From: Cryptomeria japonica | Lineage: Eukaryota > Streptophyta > Pinopsida > Cupressales > Cupressaceae | Length of the DNA: 64,000 bases | Assembly (NCBI RefSeq): GCF_030272615.1 | Contig: NC_081409.1 | Coordinates: 653,822,468-653,886,467, forward strand | Direction of reading: 5' to 3' | Part shown: positions 22,044-32,541 of the stretch, piece by piece | Position numbering within the stretch: the stretch's first letter is position 1 | How the letters are laid out: each line of letters opens with the position of its first letter | The notes under the pieces: model-generated | Database searches by the model: none | What the model saw: only the letters and a program-made list of their open reading frames with translations | What the model was told of the DNA's origin: nothing | Translations under genes and position numbers: made by a program

Positions 22044-24690
22044 CTAAGTCTCTACCAGTGGGGGTATGACCCCAAGCTGATCTTTGAGATATTCAAGAGT
22101 CTCCTTAAGCAAAGGCTTAGTGAAAATATTTGCAATCTGCTCTTTAGTATTCACATAAACCAGTTTTACTTGTTTTGCTTCAACATTCTCTTTCAGAAAA
22201 TTCAACTTGATAGAAACATGTTTAGTTTTGGAATGTAGTACTGGATTCTTAGATATATCAATTGCCGCAATGTTATCACAATAGATAGTTATAGGTTCCT
22301 TGCATTTTACCTTTATGTCCTTCAACATTTGCTTAAGCCATAATACCCGTGTATAGTTAGTTGTTGCTGCAACATATTATGATTCTGTTGTTGATAAAGA
22401 TGTGAAACTTTGTTTCTTCCTCAACCAAGAAATTAATCTGCTTCCAAGAAAAAATGCTTCGTCGGTGGTGCTTTTTTTGTCATCTACATCTCCTACCCAA
22501 TTTGTATCTGTGTATGCACATAATTCAAAGTTTTCATCTCTAAGATACCATAAACCAAGATTTGTAGTGCCTTGTAAGTACCGAAAAATCCTTTTTACTA
22601 TTGATTCATGATTTTCTTTCGGATTACTCTGAAATCTTGAAACAATACATATTGCATTCATAATATCAAGTTTTGTTTATGTCAAATATAGTAAACTTCC
22701 TATCATAGATTTTTACCTTGTTGGATTAACAGGTGTAGATTCATCCCTTAGAGATAATTTATCATTTGTAGTCATAGGTGTGCTTACTAGTTTAGAGTTC
22801 TTCATCCCAAATTTCTTTAGTAACTCCTTCAAGTACTTACATTGACTAAAGAATATACCTTTGTCAGTTTGTGAAATCTGCAATCCAAAAAAGAATTTTA
22901 TCTCTCCAATCATAGAAATTTCAAATTCTTGTTGCATTTCAATAGAAAAGTGTTTACATAATCCATCTTCTCATCCAAAGATTATATCATCAACAAAAAC
23001 TTCTATAACCAAGATGTCATCAATAGTCACTTTATAGTATAAGTTGTTGTCAGCATGACCTTTAGAAAAACCAATCTTCAAAAGATATTTATCCAATCTA
23101 GCATAAAGCTCTTGGAGCTTGCTTCAACCCATACAAAGCTTTCCTTAACCTAAAAACCATATCTTTGTTATCTGTCAAAGAAAATCCATCAGGTTGCTCA
23201 ATGTAAACTTCTTCTTCAAGATCTCCATTCAAAAATGCACATTTAATATCCATTTGATATACTTTGTAGTTCTTATGTGCTACAAAAGCCAAGAATAATA
23301 TGACTGCCTCAATTCTAGCTACCGGTGCAAAGGTTTCATTATAATCAATTCCTTCTTTCTGAGTATATCCCTTACACACTAGTCTTTCTTTATTTTGATT
23401 ACCTTACCATCTTCATTAAATTTGTTTCTAAATACCCAATATGTTCCAATCACATTTTTGTCTTTAGGCCGGGGAACTAATGTCCATGTGTTGTTATTCT
23501 TAATTTGTTCTAGTTCCTCTTCCATAGCTTTAATCCAGTGCTTATCTTCACATGCCTCATTAATTGATGATGGTTTAGTTTGAAAAATAAGACATACCTC
23601 TTCATTTGCTAGTCTTCCTCTTGTCATAACTCCTTGATACTTGTTCCCACTTATCTAATTTTCTAAGTGATTCAGTCTTACATACCGTGGTGTCTTCATT
23701 TGTTGTTGTTCCTTAGTTATAGTGGAATTTTCAGATGATACCGGTGTAACTAGATCTTCATTTTGTACCGGTGGGTTCAATGTAGGTTCATTTGTAAGTA
23801 TCTTTGTTGCCGGTTTAGAGTCTATATACCTTGAAGTTCCTCTAAACTGTTTATCAATCTTCACATTTGTACTCTCAACAATTCTATGTAGTCTCTTGTT
23901 AAAACATCTATATGCTTTGCTCTTAGATGAATAACCAAGAAATATTCCTTCATCCCTTCTAGGATCAAATTTACCAATATACTCATCTCTCCTAATATAG
24001 CATTTACTTCCAAATATTCTGAAATATTTAAGAGTAGGAGTAATACCAAACCATAGTTCATGAGGGGTCTTACCGATTTCACCTTTGATGTGAACTTTGT
24101 TGAATGTATAGACCATTGTGCTTACTATCTCTCTCCAATATACATGTGGTAGATTTTCTTCTAATAACATAGTTCTAGTTGCATCCAAGATAGTTTTGTT
24201 TTTCCTTTCTACAACTCCATTCTGTTGTGGTGTCTGGGGTGCTGATAACTGTCTTCTTATTCCATTCACTTCACATAATGCATTAAATTCCTTAGATGTG
24301 AATTCACCTCCTTGATTTGATCTCAGACATTTGATTTTCTTACCGGTTTCATTTTCTACCATTACCTTGAATAGTTTGAACTTCCCAAGTGCTTCTGATT
24401 TTTCTCTGAGAAAAGTAACCCAACACATTCTAGAATAGTCATCAATTATTAGCATGATGTATTTGTCACCTTGTAAGCTTTTAGTTCTGGCTGGACCACA
24501 TAAATCAGTGTGAATTAAGTCAAGAGCATTATTGGATTTTTCTGGAATACTTTTACAAGATTCTCTAACTTGTTTTCCAAATTGACATTACTTACATACC
24601 GGATTGTGAGGTTTGACAATCTTAGGTAAGTCTCTAACTCCCTTAGTAGTACTAATTTTCACCATGCAATCAAAATTTACATGACAGAGT
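22044..24690 (-). pseudogene. Copia-2 pol, 3' part: integrase, RT, RNase H
   Basis: Integrase: LCHVNFD after the insertion site, IHTDLCGP, LIIDDYSRM-WVTFLREK, then LRSNQGGEF where relatives have LRSDNGGEF, so the second catalytic Asp is Asn; the distal PQQNGVVERKN is kept. [26 protein letters not shown], then a frameshift near 23379, [32 protein letters not shown], stops, and a FVDDIIFG active site around 23000. RNase H: YTDTNWVGDVDDKKST, SLSTTES, a stop, YVAATTNYT, YCDNIAAIDISKNPVLHSKTKH. It encodes the copy-and-insert machinery of a Ty1/Copia element but has at least five lesions, so it cannot be active. Confidence 0.85.
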
Positions 24691-24695
24691 CTCTT
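24691..24695. repeat. Target site duplication CTCTT (left)
   Basis: Matches 32537-32541. Removing the element and one copy restores the Copia integrase reading WLWHK-RLCHVNFD, which confirms the insertion edges. Confidence 0.95.
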
Positions 24696-25070
24696 TGTAA
24701 AGAGGAAAATCGCGATCGAACCCTAGTTGCTCTCCCCTCTTCCAACTCCAAGGAGAGAGAAGGGAGATTCACTAGGGTTGATGGTTTTCACTTAGGGGAG
24801 AGACTTTACATTCAAAAGAGGGGTTGAAACCCACAAGATCCAATCCCACGCAATGCAAGATTGGATGCTAAATGAGTTTCAAGGGTTATGACAGCAAGGC
24901 TACCCTCTTTTGTAAAGAATGTGCATAGAAGAATTAAGCTAGGAATGCATAGAAAGTGACAAAGATTTGCTTATAAACTGAGATAGGGATATAGGATGAA
25001 GCTGCGGACCTGGAATTAGCAGTAAAATGTCGATACGGCGTTGTCCTGCAAATTTGAGCAAAAGTTGTCA

Positions 25071-25098
25071 GGACGATGGCGCCCGAGCGCCACGGTCC
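25071..25098. repeat. GC-rich hairpin unit in LTR
   Basis: GGACGATGGCGC, CCGA, GCGCCACGGTCC: self-complementary, with a 9-base perfect core pairing. The counterpart in the other LTR is at 31682-31709, with one arm base changed. Confidence 0.8.
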
Positions 25099-25695
25099 TT
25101 CGAAAAATCCGCAAAACGAAGGGGGATCTGTTCGTCTCTACACAAGGATTCCAGATCTTCAATTTTAGTTGTGTACCTGCAACCTACACACAAAAAAACG
25201 AAGACGATTGGGGGGTTAGGGATTAGGGGTTTGCCTTTAGGTCAAACCCCGGTTTTGGAATTAACCAAGAAATGAGCAATGCTGTAAATGTAAATGTCTG
25301 TAATGTAAAACAAGTACTAATACCTTGTTGTAAGGATGTTTGTATCCTTATGTACGAAGGTATAGATGTTGTATGTTGTATGTTGTAGTAGTATGTAGTA
25401 AGTGATCTCCTCTTCAATGGTTGAATCCTTGTCTTGAATGCAACACTTAGCCTTGAATGGAGACTTGAAATGATCAATTTCTTGAAGGAATGCTTGAATG
25501 CTTGAATGCTTGAGTATAATTTCCACGCTTTTTCCATCATGTCGAATGAAAGAGGAAAATGTAGTTTATATACTTGTCAATTAGGGCTGATAGACTGATT
25601 TTCCTGACCTTAGGCTGACCAAGAAAGACAATTTTCCAATTTGCAAACATAAAGACCCGAAGTCCAAAAGAGACCGGGCCCAAAATAGGACCCAG

Positions 25696-25784
25696 GGACC
25701 AGGGCGCTGGGCGCCATGGTCCTGGGGGACCAGGGCACTAGGCACCCTGGTCCTGAAGGACCAGGGCACTGGGCACTTTGGTCC
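25696..25784. repeat. Three tandem 31-bp hairpin units in LTR
   Basis: Units start at 25696, 25727 and 25758 (period 31). Each begins GGACCAGGGC and ends with a complementary TGGTCC half. The first (GGACCAGGGCGC with GCGCCATGGTCC) is the best paired. The partner LTR has only two units. Confidence 0.9.
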
Positions 25785-25956
25785 CACCTCCCGGGACAGC
25801 AGGGTGCAAAGGAGGTTCAGGCCAGGGTGCAAGAAAATGCAGTTTTTGGTGTCATGAGCAAGTTTCGGGGTCTCCATTCAGGTTCCGTGTTGCATCGCCA
25901 TCGTGAAGACCGAAATGCAGTCGAAATTGCAAGTGTCACAATTTTAGGACGCTACA

Positions 25957-25975
25957 TTTAGCCCCCACTTTAGCA
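25957..25975 (-). promoter_or_regulatory. Polypurine tract of the gag-protease element
   Basis: On the minus strand AAAGTGGGGGCTAAA lies immediately before the LTR start TGTAGCG. The position and purine content fit the plus-strand primer site. Confidence 0.8.
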
Positions 25976-26735
25976 GGAGTATAAGCGTACGCTCATACTT
26001 CCGGTAAAGTACAAGGAAACAACATTGAAAAACTTTCACCACGTCAAGGAGGCAAGATACACCAAGCCCCCAGTGGACTAAGGATCTTACGACTTCGATT
26101 GACAAAGTAAAAGGGAAGATCATGAGGGAGAACCATGACTGTTAGTAGTAAGGTTCCCTCACTATGAGTCATGCAAGAGAAATACCGAAAATTTTCAAGG
26201 CAAAGTTGAGTTCTCCAAGAAATTTTCATGTATCCTGAAGGGATAGACAGGGTGTATGCCCCCCTACGTTAAAGCAATCGCACACACCTCAACGGGGGTG
26301 ATTGTTTTAACGTAGTGATACACATAAGAAATGAGAAAGGAAAGGAGCACGTTATCGCAAGGATTTAGCCCCCAAGTGTGAGATAAACCCAAGGATAATA
26401 GACACAAAACACAAAGCACAAGGTAACTTCGCTTTCCTCAGGGTCAGTATGCTGTATGATAATTCATGTATATATATCATATGTATGTATGCATAATTGT
26501 TCTTCATTCCCCAATCAAGGAAGGTCACCTAGAAGAAGAGAACACATGTGTCTTTTGAGTCAACATGAGAGAGATCGAGAGATCTCAATGCTTTGCATCG
26601 TCCTCAAGTAGACAACACTAAGGACAACAAATAGAAGAATGAGAATAACATATAGAAGAAGTAACACAAGAGAGGAGGAGAGAATCTGCTATGCTAATGT
26701 AACTAGTCTAGCACGTCATCTACCCCCCGATCTTG
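25976..26735 (-). other. 3' untranslated region of the gag-protease element
   Basis: No open frame of note. It includes an imperfect inverted repeat around GTTAAAGCAATCGCACAC and GATTGTTTTAACG (26268-26314) and a TATA/CATATG-rich stretch near 26468-26492. Confidence 0.5.
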
Positions 26736-29700
26736 CTAATCAATGTTTCGGGAAGGTAGGGAACACGCTAGAGGAGGAACATCCAACACAGCAGATGGAG
26801 CTATCACAAGATCCAAACAAGGGCTATGTTCATATCCCAAGCCACGATGTTCTTGTCTAGGAGCTAGGATAAGTGCTTTAGAAAATTTGTTAGATAAATG
26901 GTTATCAATATCAACAAGTTCATATTCACTATCAGAATGAACAGGAGTAATATTTGCATCATGAATAACATTTTCATCTATATCATCATCAAGATTTATA
27001 AAAATAGGATCTTTAACTCGCACAGGATCAAGACCATCATGCATCTTATGTTTAGGAGATTTTGGCTCAATCGTCGGCTAAGGAGAAAATGGAATAATGC
27101 TTGTTGAAGGTGTTTTTGGGGATCGCAAAGTTTGAGAAGCAGCTGCTTGAGCTCTAAGACGATGCTTTCGTCGACGTTCACATGCAGAACGATTTCATCT
27201 AGTCTTAGTAGGAAGTGGAGAAGATTGAGGAGGAGGAATGTTCTCATCCTTATCACTTGGGTGTTTAGGTTGTGGTCTCTTAGGTTGAATAATAGGAGAA
27301 GAGGAAGGTCTCTTCTCTCCATAAGAGGAAGGAGGAGGAACTGCTCCATACAAAGGAGGAATATTTGGTTTAGGAAGGAGACCAAGCCCATCATGACGAG
27401 GAGGTATAGGTCTACTTCTAGGAATTTTATTAATCATAGGCATAGTCACATCCATAGGGATGGGTAGGGAATCTTCTTGAGGAAAGACATTAGTTTTATC
27501 TTTCAAAGGAAGAACTTCCTTCTCAAGAACGATAGGAATGTCAAGTTTGGGTGTTCTAGGTTCACTTAGAGATAGGATCATATCTTTTTTCCACTTTTGA
27601 TAAGATTTGAAAAGATGATCACTTCGCGGAGGAAGAGATTGGAATTGTTTAGGCCAAAAGTAATCAATAGGAACGCTAGAAGTTCTTTCAGCTGGTTTAA
27701 AGAGACTATGATTGATAGTAACAACTTCACCATTATGGGGAAATTTCAAACACTTGTGGATAGGAGAAGCAATAGCTTTCATGGAAGATAGCCAAGGATA
27801 ACCAAGCTTCACACAAAATTGTTCGGATGAAGGAATAATAGCAAAGTTCACATCAAGGGATTTGTTATGGACCTCAATAGTTAATGTAATAGAACCAATT
27901 GCAGGAGAAGAAAATGCATCAAATAGTTTCACAATCACATCTGTTTTGTCATAAATCACTTGATTCAATTGCAAAGTAAAAAGAAATTCTTCAGTAATAA
28001 CATTAATCATGCACGAAGGATCAATAAGCACTCCACGGCAAGGTGTATTCTTGACTTTTGCAACTATGTATAAAGGACCATCAGGTGCCCTAATGGTTTC
28101 ACTAGAATCAAATGTGATGGAAGGTTCTTTAGGGTTTTCTTGCTGCTCTACAAAGTTAATCACATTCGGAGTCATAGACACAAGACCATCAGATGAAAGA
28201 GAGGAATCATTAGTCTCAATCGCATTAGAGGTATGAGAAGGTAATGGATCAGTGAAAATCTGAAGATTTTGATTAGGAGGAGCTACAGATGTATTGCCTT
28301 TATCATTCACTCCAGAAATAGAAATAGTATTATTATCAATCAAATCTTGAATTTTACCCTTTAAAGAAAAACATTTTTCAGTATCATGCCTAGGCTGACG
28401 ATGAAATTGACAAAAAGCTTTGTTATCAAAATAAGGTGAAGTAATCTTTGCAGGATCAATTTGCCTTATAGGAGGAAGAGTAAGCACATTTTGTTCCAAT
28501 AACTTATTCATAATACTATGCAATGATTCATTCAAAGGAGTATACCTTCTTTCTTTCTTGAAAAATTTAGAAATAGGAGGCACACCTGATGCTGCATTCA
28601 CATTGTTGTTGATGATGTTTTCATTGAATTTGATGGAATCTCTGTTCGGTTTAAACTTCCCAAATGGTTGTTGACTGCTATCACCCTTATCACTCGGAGT
28701 CATAGGATGTGATTGTTCCATTTGACTCACAGTCAGTTGATAATTGTGAAGAGTTGCACACAACTGTTGGAAAGAAGTAAACTCAGAAAATAGAAGTTTG
28801 TCTCGAATATCTTTTTGTAAATTAGAAATAAAGATTCTTTGAATATCATTGTCAGGCACTGGAAAGGAAATTTGAGCATACAAATGCTTATATCTACCAA
28901 TGAAATCAGTCACTTTTTCTTTAACACCTTGTTTACAGTGCATTAAATCAATCAAAGTAACTTTAGGACTTATATTGTTTTGAAATTGTTGAATGAAAGC
29001 ATTTGCAAGTTGTTTGAAAGAAGTAATAGAATAAGAAGGCAACGAGCAATACCATTGTAGGGCTTTGTCTCTTAATGTTCTAGTGAACAGTTTTGCAAGC
29101 AACCTTTGGTCATAAGCAAAATCAGTACATATTGTTTGAAAAGTCTTAACATGTGTTAGAGGATCACCTTTACCATTATAAAGCTCCAAATGCGGGATTT
29201 CAACATGTTTAGGAGGGATAGCTCAAACAATGTCAAGAGAAAGTGGGCTCGCAACATCAAATGTGGGCACACTAAACTTAGATTGATTCATAGAGGCAAT
29301 TTGTTGCTGTAAAGAAGAGACAGTTTGTGCAAGATTGTTAATGGTCGCTTCAGTCGAAGAATTCATATTAGATGTGTTAGATTGAGATGGAGGTGTTATG
29401 TTATTGAAAGAAGGTAAAGAGTAAGGTGGTGGGACTCTATGATAATTAGTCATAGGAGATGATTGGACAGGAGGAACACTACAAGGAGGAATGGAAGGGT
29501 TAAACGAATTGCCCCCTTGCATCATGTTCATTTGTGGAGATATAATAGGGACACTCATTGAAGGAATGAATGAAGAAGTCGGATTAAATGAAGGAAGAGG
29601 GTTAATTGAAGAAGAAGGGTTGCCCCCATGACTGGTGATCACAGGAGGAATGTCTTGTGTAGAAGTAGCCATTATTTTTGATGTAAAGGTGGGTACGCTA

Positions 29701-30146
29701 GCAATAGAAGTCATCAAAGGAACAGAATGATTGACTTGAGTAGGAGGTTGTGTATAACCCAAATTTTCAGCACAACTCTTCATAGGCATCACATTTGAAT
29801 CCACAATATGTGCAATACCACGCAAAATATCAATTCCATTCTTATCACTTTGAAGCATACGTTTTAAACCCTCAATTAAAGGAAGAGCTTGACTATCGGG
29901 GTATTCTTGAGACATCCATTGTCGAAAATCGTCAAATTGGTTATCCAATTTCGAAAGTTGTTCTTCAGAAACCTCATGGAGAGCTTCTTCATCATTAGGA
30001 GGATTAGAGGAATTACCCATGTCCTCGTTAAAAAGGCTATTCAAATTAGGTTCCATCTCCTCAGTAGTTAAACCTCGGAAAGACTTAATTCTACGGCTTC
30101 GTCTAACGGGAATAGTGTAAGTAGGGCTTATTGTTGTAAAACTCAT
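26736..30146 (-). pseudogene. Gypsy gag plus retropepsin-like domain and Pro-rich tail
   Basis: One continuous minus-strand frame of about 1137 codons with three internal stops (29223, 27195 and near 27080) and no frameshift. The N-terminal ~300 residues are Ser/Pro/Asn-rich. The retrotransposon gag core follows (LELYNGKGDPLTHVKTFQTI, LQWYCSLPSYSITSFKQLANAF, GVKEKVTDFIGRYKHL), then a C-H-H-C finger (CQFHRQPRHDTEKC) in place of a standard knuckle. The retropepsin-like domain reads GVLIDPSCMINVI, where active enzymes have D-[ST]-G, then CVKLGYPWLSSMKAIASP-HKCLKFPH. The tail is Pro-rich (IPRSRPIPPRHDGLG) and then acidic. Gag would form the particle; the protease assignment is by fold wording only, and DPS may not be catalytic. 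Relatives with RT would normally continue here, but this element does not. Confidence 0.8.
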
Positions 30147-30271
30147 GCACTAGAGAGAGAGAAAGTTTTGAATTTAGAGGTAGCAATTTTCAGTAAAATC
30201 AGCCAATCTTCTGGATTTAAGCTGTTAAATACAATCAGGACAATCTCCCGAAATTTTAGAAAAAATGTCAG

Positions 30272-30302
30272 GGACCGTGGCACTTCGGAGTGCACATGGT
30301 CC
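30272..30302. repeat. GC-rich hairpin unit in leader, copy 1
   Basis: GGACC-arm, GTGGCACTTCGGAGTGCAC, GGTCC-arm. The inner GTGCACTCC-type pairing is preserved. Context is AAAAATGTCAG before and CGGCAACTTTTTTC after. Confidence 0.8.
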
Positions 30303-30875
30303 CGGCAACTTTTTTCGAAATTTGCAGGGATGAAAGTTATGATGATTTTAGAGCTAATCCGAAAAAATTGAGTGATTTTATGATCAGTAGATAGGCCAAA
30401 TTAAAGTTGCAATCTCGAAATTGAACCCTACCAAGATTGTCGAAAAATGCAAAAATTTGAATTTTGAAAAAGAGAGGGAAACTGAAATTTTGAATGTTAT
30501 GATTTTAGAGGGAATGTCAAGAGCAATGCAAATTTTGAAATTTAAAAATTGACTCAATTTCACGCAAAATTAAAGTTGTTGTAATTAAGCACTTAATTTC
30601 AAAAGTCACAAATTGTAAGAATTTGAATAAAGCACTGAAATTTCGAATGAATGCAAATACACTTTTCAGATTTAGGACAGTAAGAACACAATTTTGACAC
30701 AAAATTTCAATTTCGATGATTTTTGAATGTTTAGAAGCCTTAATCCAAGCAATTGCTAGGCCAACTTTGACTGTAATTTTGAAGGTGTTAAAATTGATAA
30801 AATCAGCCAAAATTCTGGATTTTAGCAGAAAAATACAGGAAGATCTCGCTCCCGAAATTTCGAAAAAAATGTCGG

Positions 30876-30905
30876 GGACAATGGCGCTCGGGGTGCACAC
30901 GGTCC
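30876..30905. repeat. GC-rich hairpin unit in leader, copy 2
   Basis: GGACAATGGCGC, TCGGG, GTGCACACGGTCC. The same flanks as copy 1 (AAAATGTCG before, CGCAACTTTTTTC after) show that unit and flanks were duplicated together. Confidence 0.75.
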
Positions 30906-31290
30906 TCGCAACTTTTTTCCAAATTTTCAGGGATGAAAGATATTGTGATTTTATTGCGGAATCCAAAGTTACAGCTGATTTGGAGATGTTTTGATCAGTG
31001 AAATTGTCGGACAAAGGTTGAATCAAGAGGGTTTCAAAAATTAGGGTTTTGACACTTAACCACTTAATTTTCAAAATTAAAGCACAAATATGAATTGATA
31101 ATTTGTAATAGAAGGGCAGATCTGAAACAAGCATTAACATTTAGACATTTCACAAGCTTAATTACTAAAAAGAAAATTTAGGGTTTTTATGCAATTAACC
31201 TCTAAAATTTTGCAAAAGATCAAACATGAAAATGTAATCAAGGAATCCAATTTTCAGATCTAACCATGAATAATCAGAAAGGATGTTCAC

Positions 31291-31303
31291 GTCAGGTTCA
31301 CCA
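31291..31303 (-). promoter_or_regulatory. Primer binding site of the gag-protease element
   Basis: On the minus strand, three bases after the LTR, TGGTGAACCTGAC. It starts TGG as required for pairing with a tRNA 3' CCA end. I cannot say which tRNA. Confidence 0.65.
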
Positions 31304-31306
31304 AAA

Positions 31307-32536
31307 TGTAAAGCGGAAAATCGCGATCGAACCCTAGTTGCTCTCCCCTCTTCCAACTCCAAGGAGAGAGAAGGGAGATTCACTAGGGTTGATGGTTTTC
31401 ACTTAGGGGAGAGACTTTACATTCAAAAGAGGGGTTGAAACCCACAAGATCCAATCCCACGCAATGCAAGATTGGATGCTAAATGAGTTTCAAGGGTTAT
31501 GACAGCAAGGCTACCCTCTTTTGTAAAGAATGTGCATAGAAGAATTAAGCTAGGAATGCATAGAAAGTGACAAAGATTCGCTTATAAACTGAGATAGGGA
31601 TATAGGATGAAGTTGCGGACCTGGAATTAGCAGTAAAATGTCGATACGGCACTGTCCTGCAAATTTGAGCAAAAGTTGTCAGGACGATGGTGCCCGAGCG
31701 CCACGGTCCTCTGAAAAATCCGCGAAACGAAGGGGGATCTGTTCGTCTCTGCACAAGGATTCCAGATCTTCAATTTCAGCCGTGTACCTGCAACCTACAC
31801 ATAGAAAAGCGAAGACGATTGGGGGGTTAGGGATTAGGGGTTTGCCTTTAGGTCAAAACCCGGTTTTGGAATTAACCAAGAAATGAGCAATGTTGTAAAT
31901 GTAAATGTCTGTAATGTAAAACAAGTACTAATACCTTGTTGTAAGGATGTTTGTATCCTTATGTGCGTAGGTATAGATGTTGTATGTTGTATGTTGTAGT
32001 AGTATGTAGTAAGTGATCTCCTCTTCAATGGTTGAATCCTTGTCTTGAATGCAACACTTAGCCTTGAATGGAGACTTGAAATGATCAATTGCTTGAAGGA
32101 ATGCTTGAATGCTTGAATGCTTGAGTATAATTTCCATTCTTTTTCCATCATGTCGAATGAAAGAGGAAAATGTAGTTTATATACTTGTCAATTAGGGCTG
32201 ATAGACTGATTTTCCCGACCTTAGGCTAACCAGGAAAGACAATTTTCCAATTTGCAAACATAAAGACCCGAAGTCCAAAAGAGACCGGGCCCAAAATAGG
32301 ACCCAGGGACCAGGGCACTGGGCGCCATGGTCCTGGGGGACCAGGGCACTGGGCGCTTTGGTCCCACCTCCCGGGAGAGCAAGGTGCAAAGGAGGTTCAG
32401 GCCAGGGTGCAAGAAAATGCAGTTTTTGGTGTCATGAGCAAGTTTCGGGGTCTCCATTCAGGTTCCGTGTTGCGTCGCCATCGTGAAGACCGAAATGCAG
32501 TCGAAATTGCAAGTGTTGGAATTTTAGGACGCTACA
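31307..32536 (-). repeat. 5' LTR of the gag-protease element
   Basis: 1230 bp, beginning TGTAAAGCGG and ending GGACGCTACA. It carries a single hairpin unit at 31682-31709 and two tandem units at 32307-32333 and 32338-32364. Confidence 0.9.
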
Positions 32537-32541
32537 CTCTT
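32537..32541. repeat. Target site duplication CTCTT (right)
   Basis: Second copy of the duplication at 24691-24695. Confidence 0.95.

Larger units (their letters stand above)
24696..25956 (-). repeat. 3' LTR of the gag-protease element
   Basis: A 1261-bp LTR, TG...CA type. It carries one hairpin unit (25071-25098) and a tandem array of three units (25696-25784). It is 31 bp longer than the partner LTR, exactly one extra hairpin unit. Otherwise the two copies are very similar, with scattered substitutions. Confidence 0.9.
30147..31290 (-). other. Long 5' leader of the gag-protease element with internal duplication
   Basis: Non-coding. It contains two diverged copies of a ~190-bp block, about 30190-30385 and 30795-30998, both with AAATCAGCCAA, TTCTGGATTT, one GC-rich hairpin unit, AACTTTTTTC and CAGGGATGAAAG. 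The leader lies between PBS and gag, where packaging signals would be expected. Confidence 0.65.
24696..32536 (-). mobile_element. Gypsy-type gag-protease-only element (TR-GAG-like), complete
   Basis: A complete insertion of 7.84 kb: LTRs 24696-25956 and 31307-32536 begin TGTAAAG and end GCTACA, with CTCTT target duplications at 24691-24695 and 32537-32541. On the minus strand the order is LTR, PBS, a long leader with hairpin units, gag, protease, a Pro-rich tail, a ~780-base untranslated region, PPT and LTR. No RT, RNase H or integrase is present, so movement must have relied on enzymes supplied by another element. This matches the described class of terminal-repeat elements carrying only GAG (TR-GAG), here with a retropepsin-like domain as well. 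Three in-frame stops but no frameshift show moderate age. Confidence 0.9.

Noticed and set aside
25027-25877. Short frames within the gag-protease element LTR, repeated in the other LTR
   Set aside because: Repeated only because the LTR is repeated; they cross the hairpin array and have no coding features.
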